A stretch of DNA of 64,000 nucleotides from NCBI GenBank assembly GCA_903900235.1, contig CAIUMH010000134.1, positions 21,866 through 85,865 of the forward strand, given 5' to 3'. Made by a program: the position numbers and the translations under genes. The DNA comes from an uncultured Actinomycetes bacterium. GTDB taxonomy: Bacteria > Actinomycetota > Acidimicrobiia > Acidimicrobiales > RAAP-2. A model generated the notes under the pieces. The model ran no database searches, was not told where the DNA came from, and was given only the letters and a program-made list of their open reading frames with translations. Positions 11,256-19,913 of the stretch are shown piece by piece (within the stretch, counting starts at the first letter, position 1; the number at the start of each line of letters is the position of its first letter).

Positions 11256-12143
11256 ATGGGTGCGATGACAGACAGCGCAACAGCTGGGAACCTCCACGAG
11301 GTGATCGATCTCCCGGCCCTGAACGCACAGCTCCCTGCACTCAAAGCGGCCTATGCCGCCGGCGCGCCCTTCCCCCACATCGCCTTCGAGGACTTCTTGA
11401 ACCCTGACATCCTCGCCGATGCCATCGCCGAGTTCCCCGCCTCCGACAGCGAGGAGTGGAAGGCCTACGCCCACGTCAACGAGCGCAAGTTCTCCAACAC
11501 CCACCCCGAGACCTGGGGCCCGACGCTGCAGTCCATCCTCGGCGCGCTCAACTCCGACGAGTTCATCGCCTTTGTGGGCGAGCTCACCGGCATCGAGGGC
11601 ATGTTCGCCGACCCGACCCTTGAGGGTGGTGGCCTCCATCAGTCGATGCGCGGTGGCTACCTCAACGTCCACGCCGACTTCACTGTCCACCCCCTCCATC
11701 AGAACTGGCGGCGTCGGGTCAACATCCTCGTGTACTTCAACGAGGACTGGGATCCATCCTGGGGCGGCGATCTCGAGCTGTGGAGTCGGGACATGAAGAC
11801 CTGCGGCAAGAAGGTCGCCCCAATCGCCAACCGCTCGGTCATCTTCACCACCGAGGCCGACACCTTCCACGGCCACCCTGAGCCGATGACCCTGCCGGAA
11901 GGTCGAGCTCGCCGCTCGCTGGCGCTCTACTACTTCAGCGTCGATGACCACGCGGTGGTCCAGTCCACCGAGTACCGCGCTCGCCCGAGCGACGGCAATG
12001 CCCACGGTTTCGCCATCTGGGCTGACAAGCACCTCCTGCGAGCCTTCGACTGGTCCAAGCGCCACCTCGGCGTGTCCGATGACCAGGCCCGCAAGGTGCT
12101 CGATCTCATCGACCGGCTGAAGGGCTCCCGCTCAAAGGGCTGA
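11256..12143 (+). CDS. 2-oxoglutarate/Fe(II)-dependent oxygenase (prolyl-4-hydroxylase-like)
   Basis: LNVHADFTVHPLHQNWRRRVNILVYFNEDWDPSWGGDLELW ... HGHPEPMTLPEGRARRSLALYYFS (HxD...H...R). Confidence 0.8.
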   Translation: MGAMTDSATAGNLHEVIDLPALNAQLPALKAAYAAGAPFPHIAFEDFLNPDILADAIAEFPASDSEEWKAYAHVNERKFSNTHPETWGPTLQSILGALNSDEFIAFVGELTGIEGMFADPTLEGGGLHQSMRGGYLNVHADFTVHPLHQNWRRRVNILVYFNEDWDPSWGGDLELWSRDMKTCGKKVAPIANRSVIFTTEADTFHGHPEPMTLPEGRARRSLALYYFSVDDHAVVQSTEYRARPSDGNAHGFAIWADKHLLRAFDWSKRHLGVSDDQARKVLDLIDRLKGSRSKG

Positions 12144-14082
12144 GCCCTCCGCTCCGCCCCACCACGCAGGAGGTGGCGGCGGCGATCCCTGAAGTCGTCG
12201 CCCGGCCGGCGCAGGCCATCATCTCCGCCGCCGAGATCGTCGCCGGAGTCGACGTCGTAGTGAGGTGCCATACCCAGGCTCGATGCTCCAAGCGGGGGGT
12301 GACGCCGGTGGCGGCCGTGATCAGTACGGCGAACTCTGCCGGATGATCGCCGCGGTCATAGGCGGGCAGCTCGGGCTCATCGGGCTCGACCACCGTGGTC
12401 GTCCCCCATTGGCGCAGGGCGATCGACACCTTGGCCACCGATCGTGCCGTGAGCCAGGTGGCCGGGTCCCACCCGGTGTCGGTGTGACTGAGCACGACAT
12501 AGCCCGGCCGTTCACGGCCAGCCCGGCTCGGGTCGCTGCGAGGACCATCGCCGCCCACGAGCGAGTAGCCCATCGTGTCGACCGCCTGCCAGGCCAGCGG
12601 GGCCTGCAGTCCCCCGAAGACCACGGGATAGGTCAGGATCACCCGGCCTGCCGGCTGGTGGCGGCCAGCCGTGTCGAACCATGCCGGGAGCACCACTGGG
12701 GTGGCCGTCAGCGGCGAGGCGGCGATGACTCGAGCACCCTGGGGAAGCATCGCTGCCACCACCAGCACCCCGGCAGCCAAGCCACCGAGGACTGGGGCCA
12801 CGAGGCCCACCGGCCAGCGACGGCGTCCCTGTGCCTCGACGAGGGCCTGCAGCGCTCGAGCGGCGAGCGCCACCACGGCGATCAGGCCGAAGAGCACCAC
12901 TGCGGTGAACCGGATCGGCAGGACGTTCTGGACTACCGGCACCCGAGCCAGGATCCGCCACGGGACCCAGAAGTCGTTGAGCCTCCGATCAGGTGTGAGG
13001 CAGCACCAGACACCGACTGCGCCGACCGCGGCGGCAACCCACGCCCGCCAGGATCGCCGGCACAGCACCAGCCCCGCGAGCACCGCCACCAGGGCACTCC
13101 ATCCCAGGTACTGCATCTGGCCGATGGCCGGGCCCTGATAGCCGCCGAAGCGGTGCACGGTGGTGGTCACGGCGTCCGGCGGGAACCACCGGACGAAGCC
13201 CTCGAGCGTGACGCCGAAATAGCCCGGAGGGGCGGCCAACCACACCAGGCCGCTCAGGTGCGCCGGGCCGGCGAAGGTCACCCACAGCGGATAGGCGAGC
13301 AGCACGACCGACACGCCGAGGCCCACGGCGGTGCCGAGGCCGAGCCGTCGGAGCGCCTCGCCGAGGCCGTCGGGCCGCCGCACCGCGGCGAGGACCCCGA
13401 GCACGACCAGGGCCACCAGAGCCGACAGTGCCGTGACCACCAGCAGCTCGGTCGACAAGAAGTACTGCACCACCACCAGACCACCGAGCGCGCCGCCGAG
13501 CAGCACCGGCGAGCGCCGGCGATCGGTGAGCAGGAGGTCAAGGCAGAGCACCATCAGCGGCGGGGTGACGAGCACGAAGTTGAGCCAGCCTGAGATCAGA
13601 CCGGTCATCATGTAGAGCGAGAACCCCCAGGCCAGGCCCCCGACGAAGGCGATCGGCATCGACTCCACCCACCGGCGGAGCAGCAGGAGCATCCCGGTGG
13701 CTGAGAGCACCGGCAGAACGAACAGAGCGGCGTTGAGCGAAGCCACCGGGCCGGCCAACCACGAGAGGGGGGCCAGTGGGATGCCAAAGCCGAGGACGCT
13801 GGTGTCGTCGAGAAGGTTCAGCCCATTCGGCGGGAAGACCCTCGTGGCATGGAGCAGCGAGGCTCCGTGGGTCAAGGCCCACGCGGGATACTCGACGAAC
13901 CAGAGGTAGCGAGCTGGATCTCCACAGCCGCAGATCGACCTCGTGGTCGGATGGACGGCCACCACGTTCCACAGCACGACCAGCGAACCGAAGGCGTAGA
14001 GACCGATGCAGAGACCGATCGATCGGGCGGGCGACCAGCGCGACACCACGACCTCGTCGATCCCGGCCTCGACCGTGGTCAT
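12106..14082 (-). CDS. GT-C-like polytopic membrane protein, CGCGD family, paralog A
   Basis: HPTTRSICGCGDPARYLWFVEYPAWALTHGASLL...PPNGLNLLDDTSVLGFGIPLAPLSWLAGPVASLNAAL; about 10 TM segments; C-terminal HRAWVWHL and C-x14-C. Confidence 0.7.
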   Translation of the reverse strand: MTTVEAGIDEVVVSRWSPARSIGLCIGLYAFGSLVVLWNVVAVHPTTRSICGCGDPARYLWFVEYPAWALTHGASLLHATRVFPPNGLNLLDDTSVLGFGIPLAPLSWLAGPVASLNAALFVLPVLSATGMLLLLRRWVESMPIAFVGGLAWGFSLYMMTGLISGWLNFVLVTPPLMVLCLDLLLTDRRRSPVLLGGALGGLVVVQYFLSTELLVVTALSALVALVVLGVLAAVRRPDGLGEALRRLGLGTAVGLGVSVVLLAYPLWVTFAGPAHLSGLVWLAAPPGYFGVTLEGFVRWFPPDAVTTTVHRFGGYQGPAIGQMQYLGWSALVAVLAGLVLCRRSWRAWVAAAVGAVGVWCCLTPDRRLNDFWVPWRILARVPVVQNVLPIRFTAVVLFGLIAVVALAARALQALVEAQGRRRWPVGLVAPVLGGLAAGVLVVAAMLPQGARVIAASPLTATPVVLPAWFDTAGRHQPAGRVILTYPVVFGGLQAPLAWQAVDTMGYSLVGGDGPRSDPSRAGRERPGYVVLSHTDTGWDPATWLTARSVAKVSIALRQWGTTTVVEPDEPELPAYDRGDHPAEFAVLITAATGVTPRLEHRAWVWHLTTTSTPATISAAEMMACAGRATTSGIAAATSCVVGRSGGLSPLSGSPSAGR

Positions 14083-16067
14083 GAGCGAAGGTCGGGGACG
14101 GCGAGCAGACAGGAGGTGACCGTGGTGACCGCTCGCGGGCCACGGGGTCCAGCTCCGGCTAGGCAGGTGTCCACCGCCGACCGAGGGATCAGATGCGGCG
14201 GGCCGGCGGCGGAGAGACTCCAGACCCAGGCATGGGCCTGCCAGATCGGGGCCATGCCGGTCGCCAGGGTGAAGAGCGCAGTGGCCTTGGTGATCCGCTG
14301 GATCTGGTCATAGGCCGGCCGGTTCGGCTCGTCAGGGATGACGACCTTGTCGACCCCCCACTGCGACAATGCACGACGCACCAATCGGACACCTGAGGGG
14401 GTCAGCGGGTGGTCGGCGAAGGAGAAGGAATTGTCCCCGATCACCTGCTGGCCGGGCCGCTCGACCCCGGCGCGTTCGATCGCCCCGTCGGGACCACCTC
14501 CGCCGACCATCGAGTAGTGCATCGCGCCGACGGCCTGCCAGGCCATCGAACTCTCGATCATGGCGAAGGGGACCGGCAGCACGAGAAGCACCTGATGAGC
14601 CGGCAGGGTCGGGGCGACGTGGGCGAACCAGTCAGGCAGCGTCACGGGCTCGGCCGAGATCGGCAGCATGGTGCGCAGGTAGGTCGCCGGCTCGACCACA
14701 ACGGCCAGGATCAGCACGCTGCCCACCAGTCCGCCGACGAGCCTCGGAAGGACCGGGGAGCCCTGGGTGGCGGCATGGCCACCGTGGCGACGAGGCTTGA
14801 CCGCTCCCATGGCCCACGCCCGCGAGCGGTCGATGACGATGGCCGCCATGGCTCCGGTGGTCATGAAGGTCATGATCAGGAACCGGCTCGGGATGATGTT
14901 CTCGAACAGCGGACGGCTGCCGAGCAGGTTCCACGGTGCCCAGTGGTGCAACCCAATCCCGAAGGAGGTCCAGGCGGTGAGCACCGAGAGGACGGCGAGC
15001 AGCCACATCCGCCGGTCCCGCCACCAGATGACCACGCCAAGGGTGGAGACGACGGCAATCCCCCACCCGAAGTACTGGCCCGACAGGGTGACCCCCTGAG
15101 ACCCCCCGACCCGGTGGGTGAACGCGAGGAAGCTCTTGGTCCATGGGGTGGCAACGAAGAGGGCCTTGAGGGTCGCCCCCTCGATGCCCAGCGAGATCGT
15201 CGGCCACACTCGACCTGAGATGTGGGCTGGCCCGGCAAGAGCGAACCAGGCCGGATAGGCCAGCAGCACGAGCGCGGTCGCGCTGCCGGTGGCGATCCCC
15301 ACCAGGGCGTGCCGGGCGCGAGCGCGGGCCAGGTCGCGATGGTGCAGGCAGCCGAGCAGGACGAGGAGCAGGCCGACACCCACAGTCATGGCCGTGATCA
15401 GGAGCACCTCGGTGCCGATGAAGAACTGGAACGTGACCAGCAGGCCAAGGGCCACGCCGACGAGGATCGGCCGTATCCGCTGGCGCACCATCAGCTCGTC
15501 GAGACACAGCACCACCAGCGGAGGGACGGCGGCCATGCCCACCATCAGATGGGCGTCGCTCAGCGCCACGAGCGCCATCGACGAGAACCCATAGAGGGCA
15601 CCGGCCACGAAGGCGGCCGGTGCCCAGCGCACCCAGCGGATGGCCAGGGCATACATGGCCATGGCCGACAGCATCGGGGCGAGCAGAAGCGAGACGTTGA
15701 GGGTGGCCACCGGACCGAAGAGCCAGGTGACCCCGGCCAACGGGATACCGAAGCCCAGCTCTGAGGTGTTGGCCAGCAGGTTCGTGCCGTGGGGATACGA
15801 CATGGCCGTCGAGAACAGTGGGGAGAGGCCGTGGCTGATCGCATGAGCCGGCCACTCGAGGAACCACAGGAACAGGGCGGAGTCCCCACACCCGCACGTC
15901 GTGACCGAGCTCGGGTGCGTCGACCACACGTTCCACCAGACCCCGAGCGAGCCGACGAGGTAGAGCATCGACGAGATCAGAAACGGCCGCCACCGAAAGC
16001 GATCGGTGGACGCCGGCGACCCACGCTGCGCCGTCTCCTCGCCGGTCATCTCCTGGACCAGGGTCAT
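14079..16067 (-). CDS. GT-C-like polytopic membrane protein, CGCGD family, paralog B
   Basis: HPSSVTTCGCGDSALFLWFLEWPAHAISHGLSPLF...HGTNLLANTSELGFGIPLAGVTWLFGPVATLNVSL; C-terminal HAWVWSL and C-x17-C; ATGA overlap with paralog A. Confidence 0.7.
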   Translation of the reverse strand: MTLVQEMTGEETAQRGSPASTDRFRWRPFLISSMLYLVGSLGVWWNVWSTHPSSVTTCGCGDSALFLWFLEWPAHAISHGLSPLFSTAMSYPHGTNLLANTSELGFGIPLAGVTWLFGPVATLNVSLLLAPMLSAMAMYALAIRWVRWAPAAFVAGALYGFSSMALVALSDAHLMVGMAAVPPLVVLCLDELMVRQRIRPILVGVALGLLVTFQFFIGTEVLLITAMTVGVGLLLVLLGCLHHRDLARARARHALVGIATGSATALVLLAYPAWFALAGPAHISGRVWPTISLGIEGATLKALFVATPWTKSFLAFTHRVGGSQGVTLSGQYFGWGIAVVSTLGVVIWWRDRRMWLLAVLSVLTAWTSFGIGLHHWAPWNLLGSRPLFENIIPSRFLIMTFMTTGAMAAIVIDRSRAWAMGAVKPRRHGGHAATQGSPVLPRLVGGLVGSVLILAVVVEPATYLRTMLPISAEPVTLPDWFAHVAPTLPAHQVLLVLPVPFAMIESSMAWQAVGAMHYSMVGGGGPDGAIERAGVERPGQQVIGDNSFSFADHPLTPSGVRLVRRALSQWGVDKVVIPDEPNRPAYDQIQRITKATALFTLATGMAPIWQAHAWVWSLSAAGPPHLIPRSAVDTCLAGAGPRGPRAVTTVTSCLLAVPDLRS

Positions 16068-16128
16068 CCTCGGCCTCCGCCGGCAGATCGGTGCACGAGA
16101 CGATGGTACGGCAGCGCGGGCCCCGGGC

Positions 16129-18048
16129 TCAGGAGGCCGTCAGCCTCGGCGCCAGGCACTGCAGCATCGAGGCGACAGGGACGTCCGGATGCGTCTGGCA
16201 GACCTGGTAGCGGGCGACGAGGCTCTCGGACACTGCGGGGAGCGGGTCCGTCACCGGCCAGACCCAGGCGCCGGGCTGCCGGTGCGGGGCGCGGCCCATG
16301 ATCGTGGTGAAGAAGCCGACCGCCCATGCGGTGCTGCGCGCTCGTGCGCCGGGACCGAGGGTCTCCTGGTCCGGCACGACCACCTTGGTCACCCCCCACC
16401 GGTGGATGGCGAGGCGTACGTCGAGGACCCGGGCAGAGATGAGCTGCGGCGACGGGACGAACAGGTAGGCGGCGTCGTTGAGCAGCCGGTAGCCCCTGGC
16501 CACCGAACCGGCTCGGGCAAGGGTGCCCGCCGGCCCGCCCACGCCGGCTTGCGCCCAGCGCATGGCGTTCTTGGCCTGCCAGGCCTGTGAGGCCTGCAAG
16601 CCAGAGAACGGCGCAGGATAGGTAAGCAGCACTTGGCCGGGGGGCAGGTGTGCACCTAGGACGCGGAACCACGTGGGCAGCGTCGATGGCACGGTGGCCA
16701 GGGGGAGCACCGGGGCCACCGTGACCACGTTGGGCACCAGCAGGGCGGCGCACAGGCCGGCGCCGACTGCGGTGAGCCCCGCCGACGGCAACGAGGGCCG
16801 TAGCTCGGCCAGCCGATCGAGTCCCCCGTCGACCGCCCGGGCGGCAGCCACGATGACGCACAGCAGCGTCACCACCGTGAAGCGGTACTCGGCGATGTTG
16901 TTGAGGAACGCGATGTGACGCAGCGTGCTCCACGGGGTCCAGACCGTTCCGGGAGCCAATGACAAAAGCAGCGCCCCTCCCCCCACCGCGAGTGCGAACT
17001 GCAGCACTCGGTCTCGCCGGCAGAGCACGAGGCCGAGCAGGGCCGCCGCCACGAGCCCGGGACCCAGGTAGCTGTAGCTCGGCAGCACGGGGCCGATCCC
17101 CCCGAAGAACTTCTGGATCGCACCTCCATAGGGCGAACCGGTGGGCCAGACCAGGCTCTGGAGCGTCGTGCCCCACCTCCAGATCTTGGCGTCAGGCCCC
17201 CAGATATTGCCGCTGAGGTGGGCGGGGCCTTGGAAGTAGTACCAGGTCGGGTAGGCCAGGAGCACCACCGACACCCCAGCCGTCCAGGACGCCGCTGTCC
17301 CGACGCTGCGAGCAAGGGCTCCCTCGCCGGCACGGTCAGCGCGCACCGCCACCACCAGGGGCACAATCCCGGCCACCGAGACGATGGCGAAGATCAGCAG
17401 GATCTCCGGGCTGAGGAAGAACTGCCAGACCACCAGGAGCCCGAGGACCATGCCCGCCCGCCGCGGTGGCCAGCGATGCTGCCGGATCACGTCGTCGGCG
17501 AGGAGGATCATCAGCGGCGGCAGGGCGATGAAGGCGAGGTTCAGCTGGCCCGATGCCGCCGGATCGAGGACGAAGGTGGCGAACCCATAGGCCGCCCCGA
17601 GGACCAGGGCGACGACGGGTCGGCGGACGAGGCTCCGGAGCAGCACGAACATGGCCAATGCCGAGCAGGCCGGCGCGAGGAGCAGGGCCACGTTCAGCGA
17701 GATGACCGGCCCCGCCAGCAGGGTGAGCGGGATCAGCGGGATCCCCAACCCGAGCACGCTGGTGTCATTGAGCAGGTTGATGCCGGTCGGGTGGTTGAGC
17801 CACGCCGAGAAGAAGGGCGAGTGGCCATGCGTAAGAGCAAAGGCGGGCCACTCGAGGAACCACAAGAAGCGCGAGGCATCGCCGCACCCGCACACCGAGG
17901 TCGACCCCGGCGAGGCCGACCAGATGCCCCACCACACCACGACGGACACCAGCAGATAGAGAACGGTGGCGGCGAGCAACCAGCGCACCGATGAGGACCG
18001 GTGGGGAGGGCGGGCTCGAGCGGTGGGTGTCTCGGCGATGACCGTCAC
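16129..18048 (-). CDS. GT-C-like polytopic membrane protein, CGCGD family, paralog C
   Basis: SPGSTSVCGCGDASRFLWFLEWPAFALTHGHSPFF...TGINLLNDTSVLGLGIPLIPLTLLAGPVISLNVAL; C-terminal GAWVWPV and C-x13-C. Confidence 0.7.
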   Translation of the reverse strand: MTVIAETPTARARPPHRSSSVRWLLAATVLYLLVSVVVWWGIWSASPGSTSVCGCGDASRFLWFLEWPAFALTHGHSPFFSAWLNHPTGINLLNDTSVLGLGIPLIPLTLLAGPVISLNVALLLAPACSALAMFVLLRSLVRRPVVALVLGAAYGFATFVLDPAASGQLNLAFIALPPLMILLADDVIRQHRWPPRRAGMVLGLLVVWQFFLSPEILLIFAIVSVAGIVPLVVAVRADRAGEGALARSVGTAASWTAGVSVVLLAYPTWYYFQGPAHLSGNIWGPDAKIWRWGTTLQSLVWPTGSPYGGAIQKFFGGIGPVLPSYSYLGPGLVAAALLGLVLCRRDRVLQFALAVGGGALLLSLAPGTVWTPWSTLRHIAFLNNIAEYRFTVVTLLCVIVAAARAVDGGLDRLAELRPSLPSAGLTAVGAGLCAALLVPNVVTVAPVLPLATVPSTLPTWFRVLGAHLPPGQVLLTYPAPFSGLQASQAWQAKNAMRWAQAGVGGPAGTLARAGSVARGYRLLNDAAYLFVPSPQLISARVLDVRLAIHRWGVTKVVVPDQETLGPGARARSTAWAVGFFTTIMGRAPHRQPGAWVWPVTDPLPAVSESLVARYQVCQTHPDVPVASMLQCLAPRLTAS

Positions 18049-19913
18049 CTGGCTCCTCCCCTCGCCGTCGTCGAGTCGGAGAGCACGCAGCGTGCCCCAG
18101 CCATCGGGCCCCCGACACTCGCGACCGTACAGCGCCCGAGTCGCCGCTGACGACGGGTATCGACACCGACGGTGGGGTCGAGTGACCAGACCAATGCCTG
18201 CTGGTGCACCGCAGGCAGACGGCCGGTGGCCGCCGTGATCAGGGCCGCGGCGGCGACCGGCTGCAGGGGTCGATCGTAGGCCGGCAGGTCCCGATCGATC
18301 GGCAGCACCACCGTGGTGACCCCCCAGTCGTGGAGGGCCTGGGCTACCGCCGGGACGCTTGCCTCATTAAGTGCGGTCGACGGGAATGCCCCTGAGACCG
18401 TCATCAGGGCCTCCTGGGCGTGGCGATGGGTCCCGGCCATCGACGGATCGGAGCCCGGACCGTCGCCGCCGGCCATAGCGAAGCGGAAGCCAGGGACCAC
18501 CTGCCAGGCCAGCGAGCTCTGCAGGGCCGAGAAGGCCACCGGGATCGGGAGCACAACCGGGCGGGGCCCGAGGCGATGAACCGTGGCAAACCACTGCGGA
18601 ACCACCACCGGCTCGGCGGTCAGCGGCAGCGCGGGAGCGAGCACGGCGGCGAGAGGCGCCAACGCCAGCAGGCCGGCCCCAAGCCCGAGCCCGCGTCCTC
18701 GCCTCGGCCAGCGCGCTGCCACGGCGGCGACCAGGTGGTCGATGACGAGGCCCAGGCACATCGCCAGGCAGCCGATCGCCACGACCAGGAAGCGGACCGG
18801 CACCACGTCGCTGGCCAGTGGGAGGTCGGCGAGGAGCCCCCACGGCCGGAGACCACCACTGCCCAGGGAGAGGGCGAGGGCGACGGTCCCGATGGCACCG
18901 AACAGCCACAGTCGCCGATCGCGGCGGAAGGCCACGAGGCCGATCGCCACCACCAGCAGCACCCCGGGGCCGATGAACTCGGCCGACACCGTCGGTCCCT
19001 GGTACGCCCCAACCCGGTGGGCGAAGGCCTCAAGGACGGTCGAGGAGCTGCTCGGAACGACCAGCGAGTGAAGGCTGGCTCCAACCGACCTGAGCGAGGC
19101 CGAGGGGTAGTAGCTCCCGTGCACATGTGCTCTGCCTCGAAGCGCGAACCAGGTCGGCCAGGCCAGCACGACCACGCTCAGTCCAGCTGCGGTGCTCAGG
19201 CCGAGCAGCGCATGGCGACGGCGAGTGGGGCTCGGTCTGGCGAGCGACGAGCGGACCGCCACCACGAGCAGGCCGATGCCGCAGGCCAGGGCCATCATCG
19301 CCAGCACCTCGGTGGAGATGAAGAACTGCCAGGCGACGAGGCCAGCGAGACCCAGGCCGACCAGCAGCGGCGAACGGCGCTGGGTGACCACCAGCTCGTC
19401 GAGGCAGGCCACGATCAACGGAAGTGCCACCAGCATCCCGACCACGAGGTGGGCCTGGGCCAGGTTCATCAGGACGAACGGTGAGAAGCCGAAGAGCAGG
19501 CCACCGACGAACGCCGCTGGTCGCCACGCCACCCACCGACAGATCAACGCGTACATCGCCATCGCGCTCACTATCGGGGCCACGGTGAGGGCGACGTTGA
19601 GCGAGACGACGGAACCGGCGAGAGCGGTGAGCGGGCTGAGCGGAATCCCGAGGCCCAGCTGCGTCGCACCGTCGAGGACGTTGACCCCTCCGGGATGCCA
19701 CATCAACGGCGTCCACAGGGGCGTCAGACCGTGGCCGACGGCGTGGGCGGCGAAGCCCATGAACCACAACGAGTAGGCCGGATCCCCACAGCCGCACATC
19801 GAGGTGGTGCTCGGGTCGCTCGTCCAGACCGACCAGAAGACCCCGACACCGGCGGCGACATAGAGCCCGGCGGCGAGGATCGTCGAGCGCCAGGAGGACA
19901 CCCGAGTGCTCAC
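18045..19913 (-). CDS. GT-C-like polytopic membrane protein, CGCGD family, paralog D
   Basis: DPSTTSMCGCGDPAYSLWFMGFAAHAVGHGLTPLW...GGVNVLDGATQLGLGIPLSPLTALAGSVVSLNVAL; C-terminal QALVWSL and C-x13-C; GTGA overlaps on both sides. Confidence 0.7.
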   Translation of the reverse strand: MSTRVSSWRSTILAAGLYVAAGVGVFWSVWTSDPSTTSMCGCGDPAYSLWFMGFAAHAVGHGLTPLWTPLMWHPGGVNVLDGATQLGLGIPLSPLTALAGSVVSLNVALTVAPIVSAMAMYALICRWVAWRPAAFVGGLLFGFSPFVLMNLAQAHLVVGMLVALPLIVACLDELVVTQRRSPLLVGLGLAGLVAWQFFISTEVLAMMALACGIGLLVVAVRSSLARPSPTRRRHALLGLSTAAGLSVVVLAWPTWFALRGRAHVHGSYYPSASLRSVGASLHSLVVPSSSSTVLEAFAHRVGAYQGPTVSAEFIGPGVLLVVAIGLVAFRRDRRLWLFGAIGTVALALSLGSGGLRPWGLLADLPLASDVVPVRFLVVAIGCLAMCLGLVIDHLVAAVAARWPRRGRGLGLGAGLLALAPLAAVLAPALPLTAEPVVVPQWFATVHRLGPRPVVLPIPVAFSALQSSLAWQVVPGFRFAMAGGDGPGSDPSMAGTHRHAQEALMTVSGAFPSTALNEASVPAVAQALHDWGVTTVVLPIDRDLPAYDRPLQPVAAAALITAATGRLPAVHQQALVWSLDPTVGVDTRRQRRLGRCTVASVGGPMAGARCVLSDSTTARGGAR

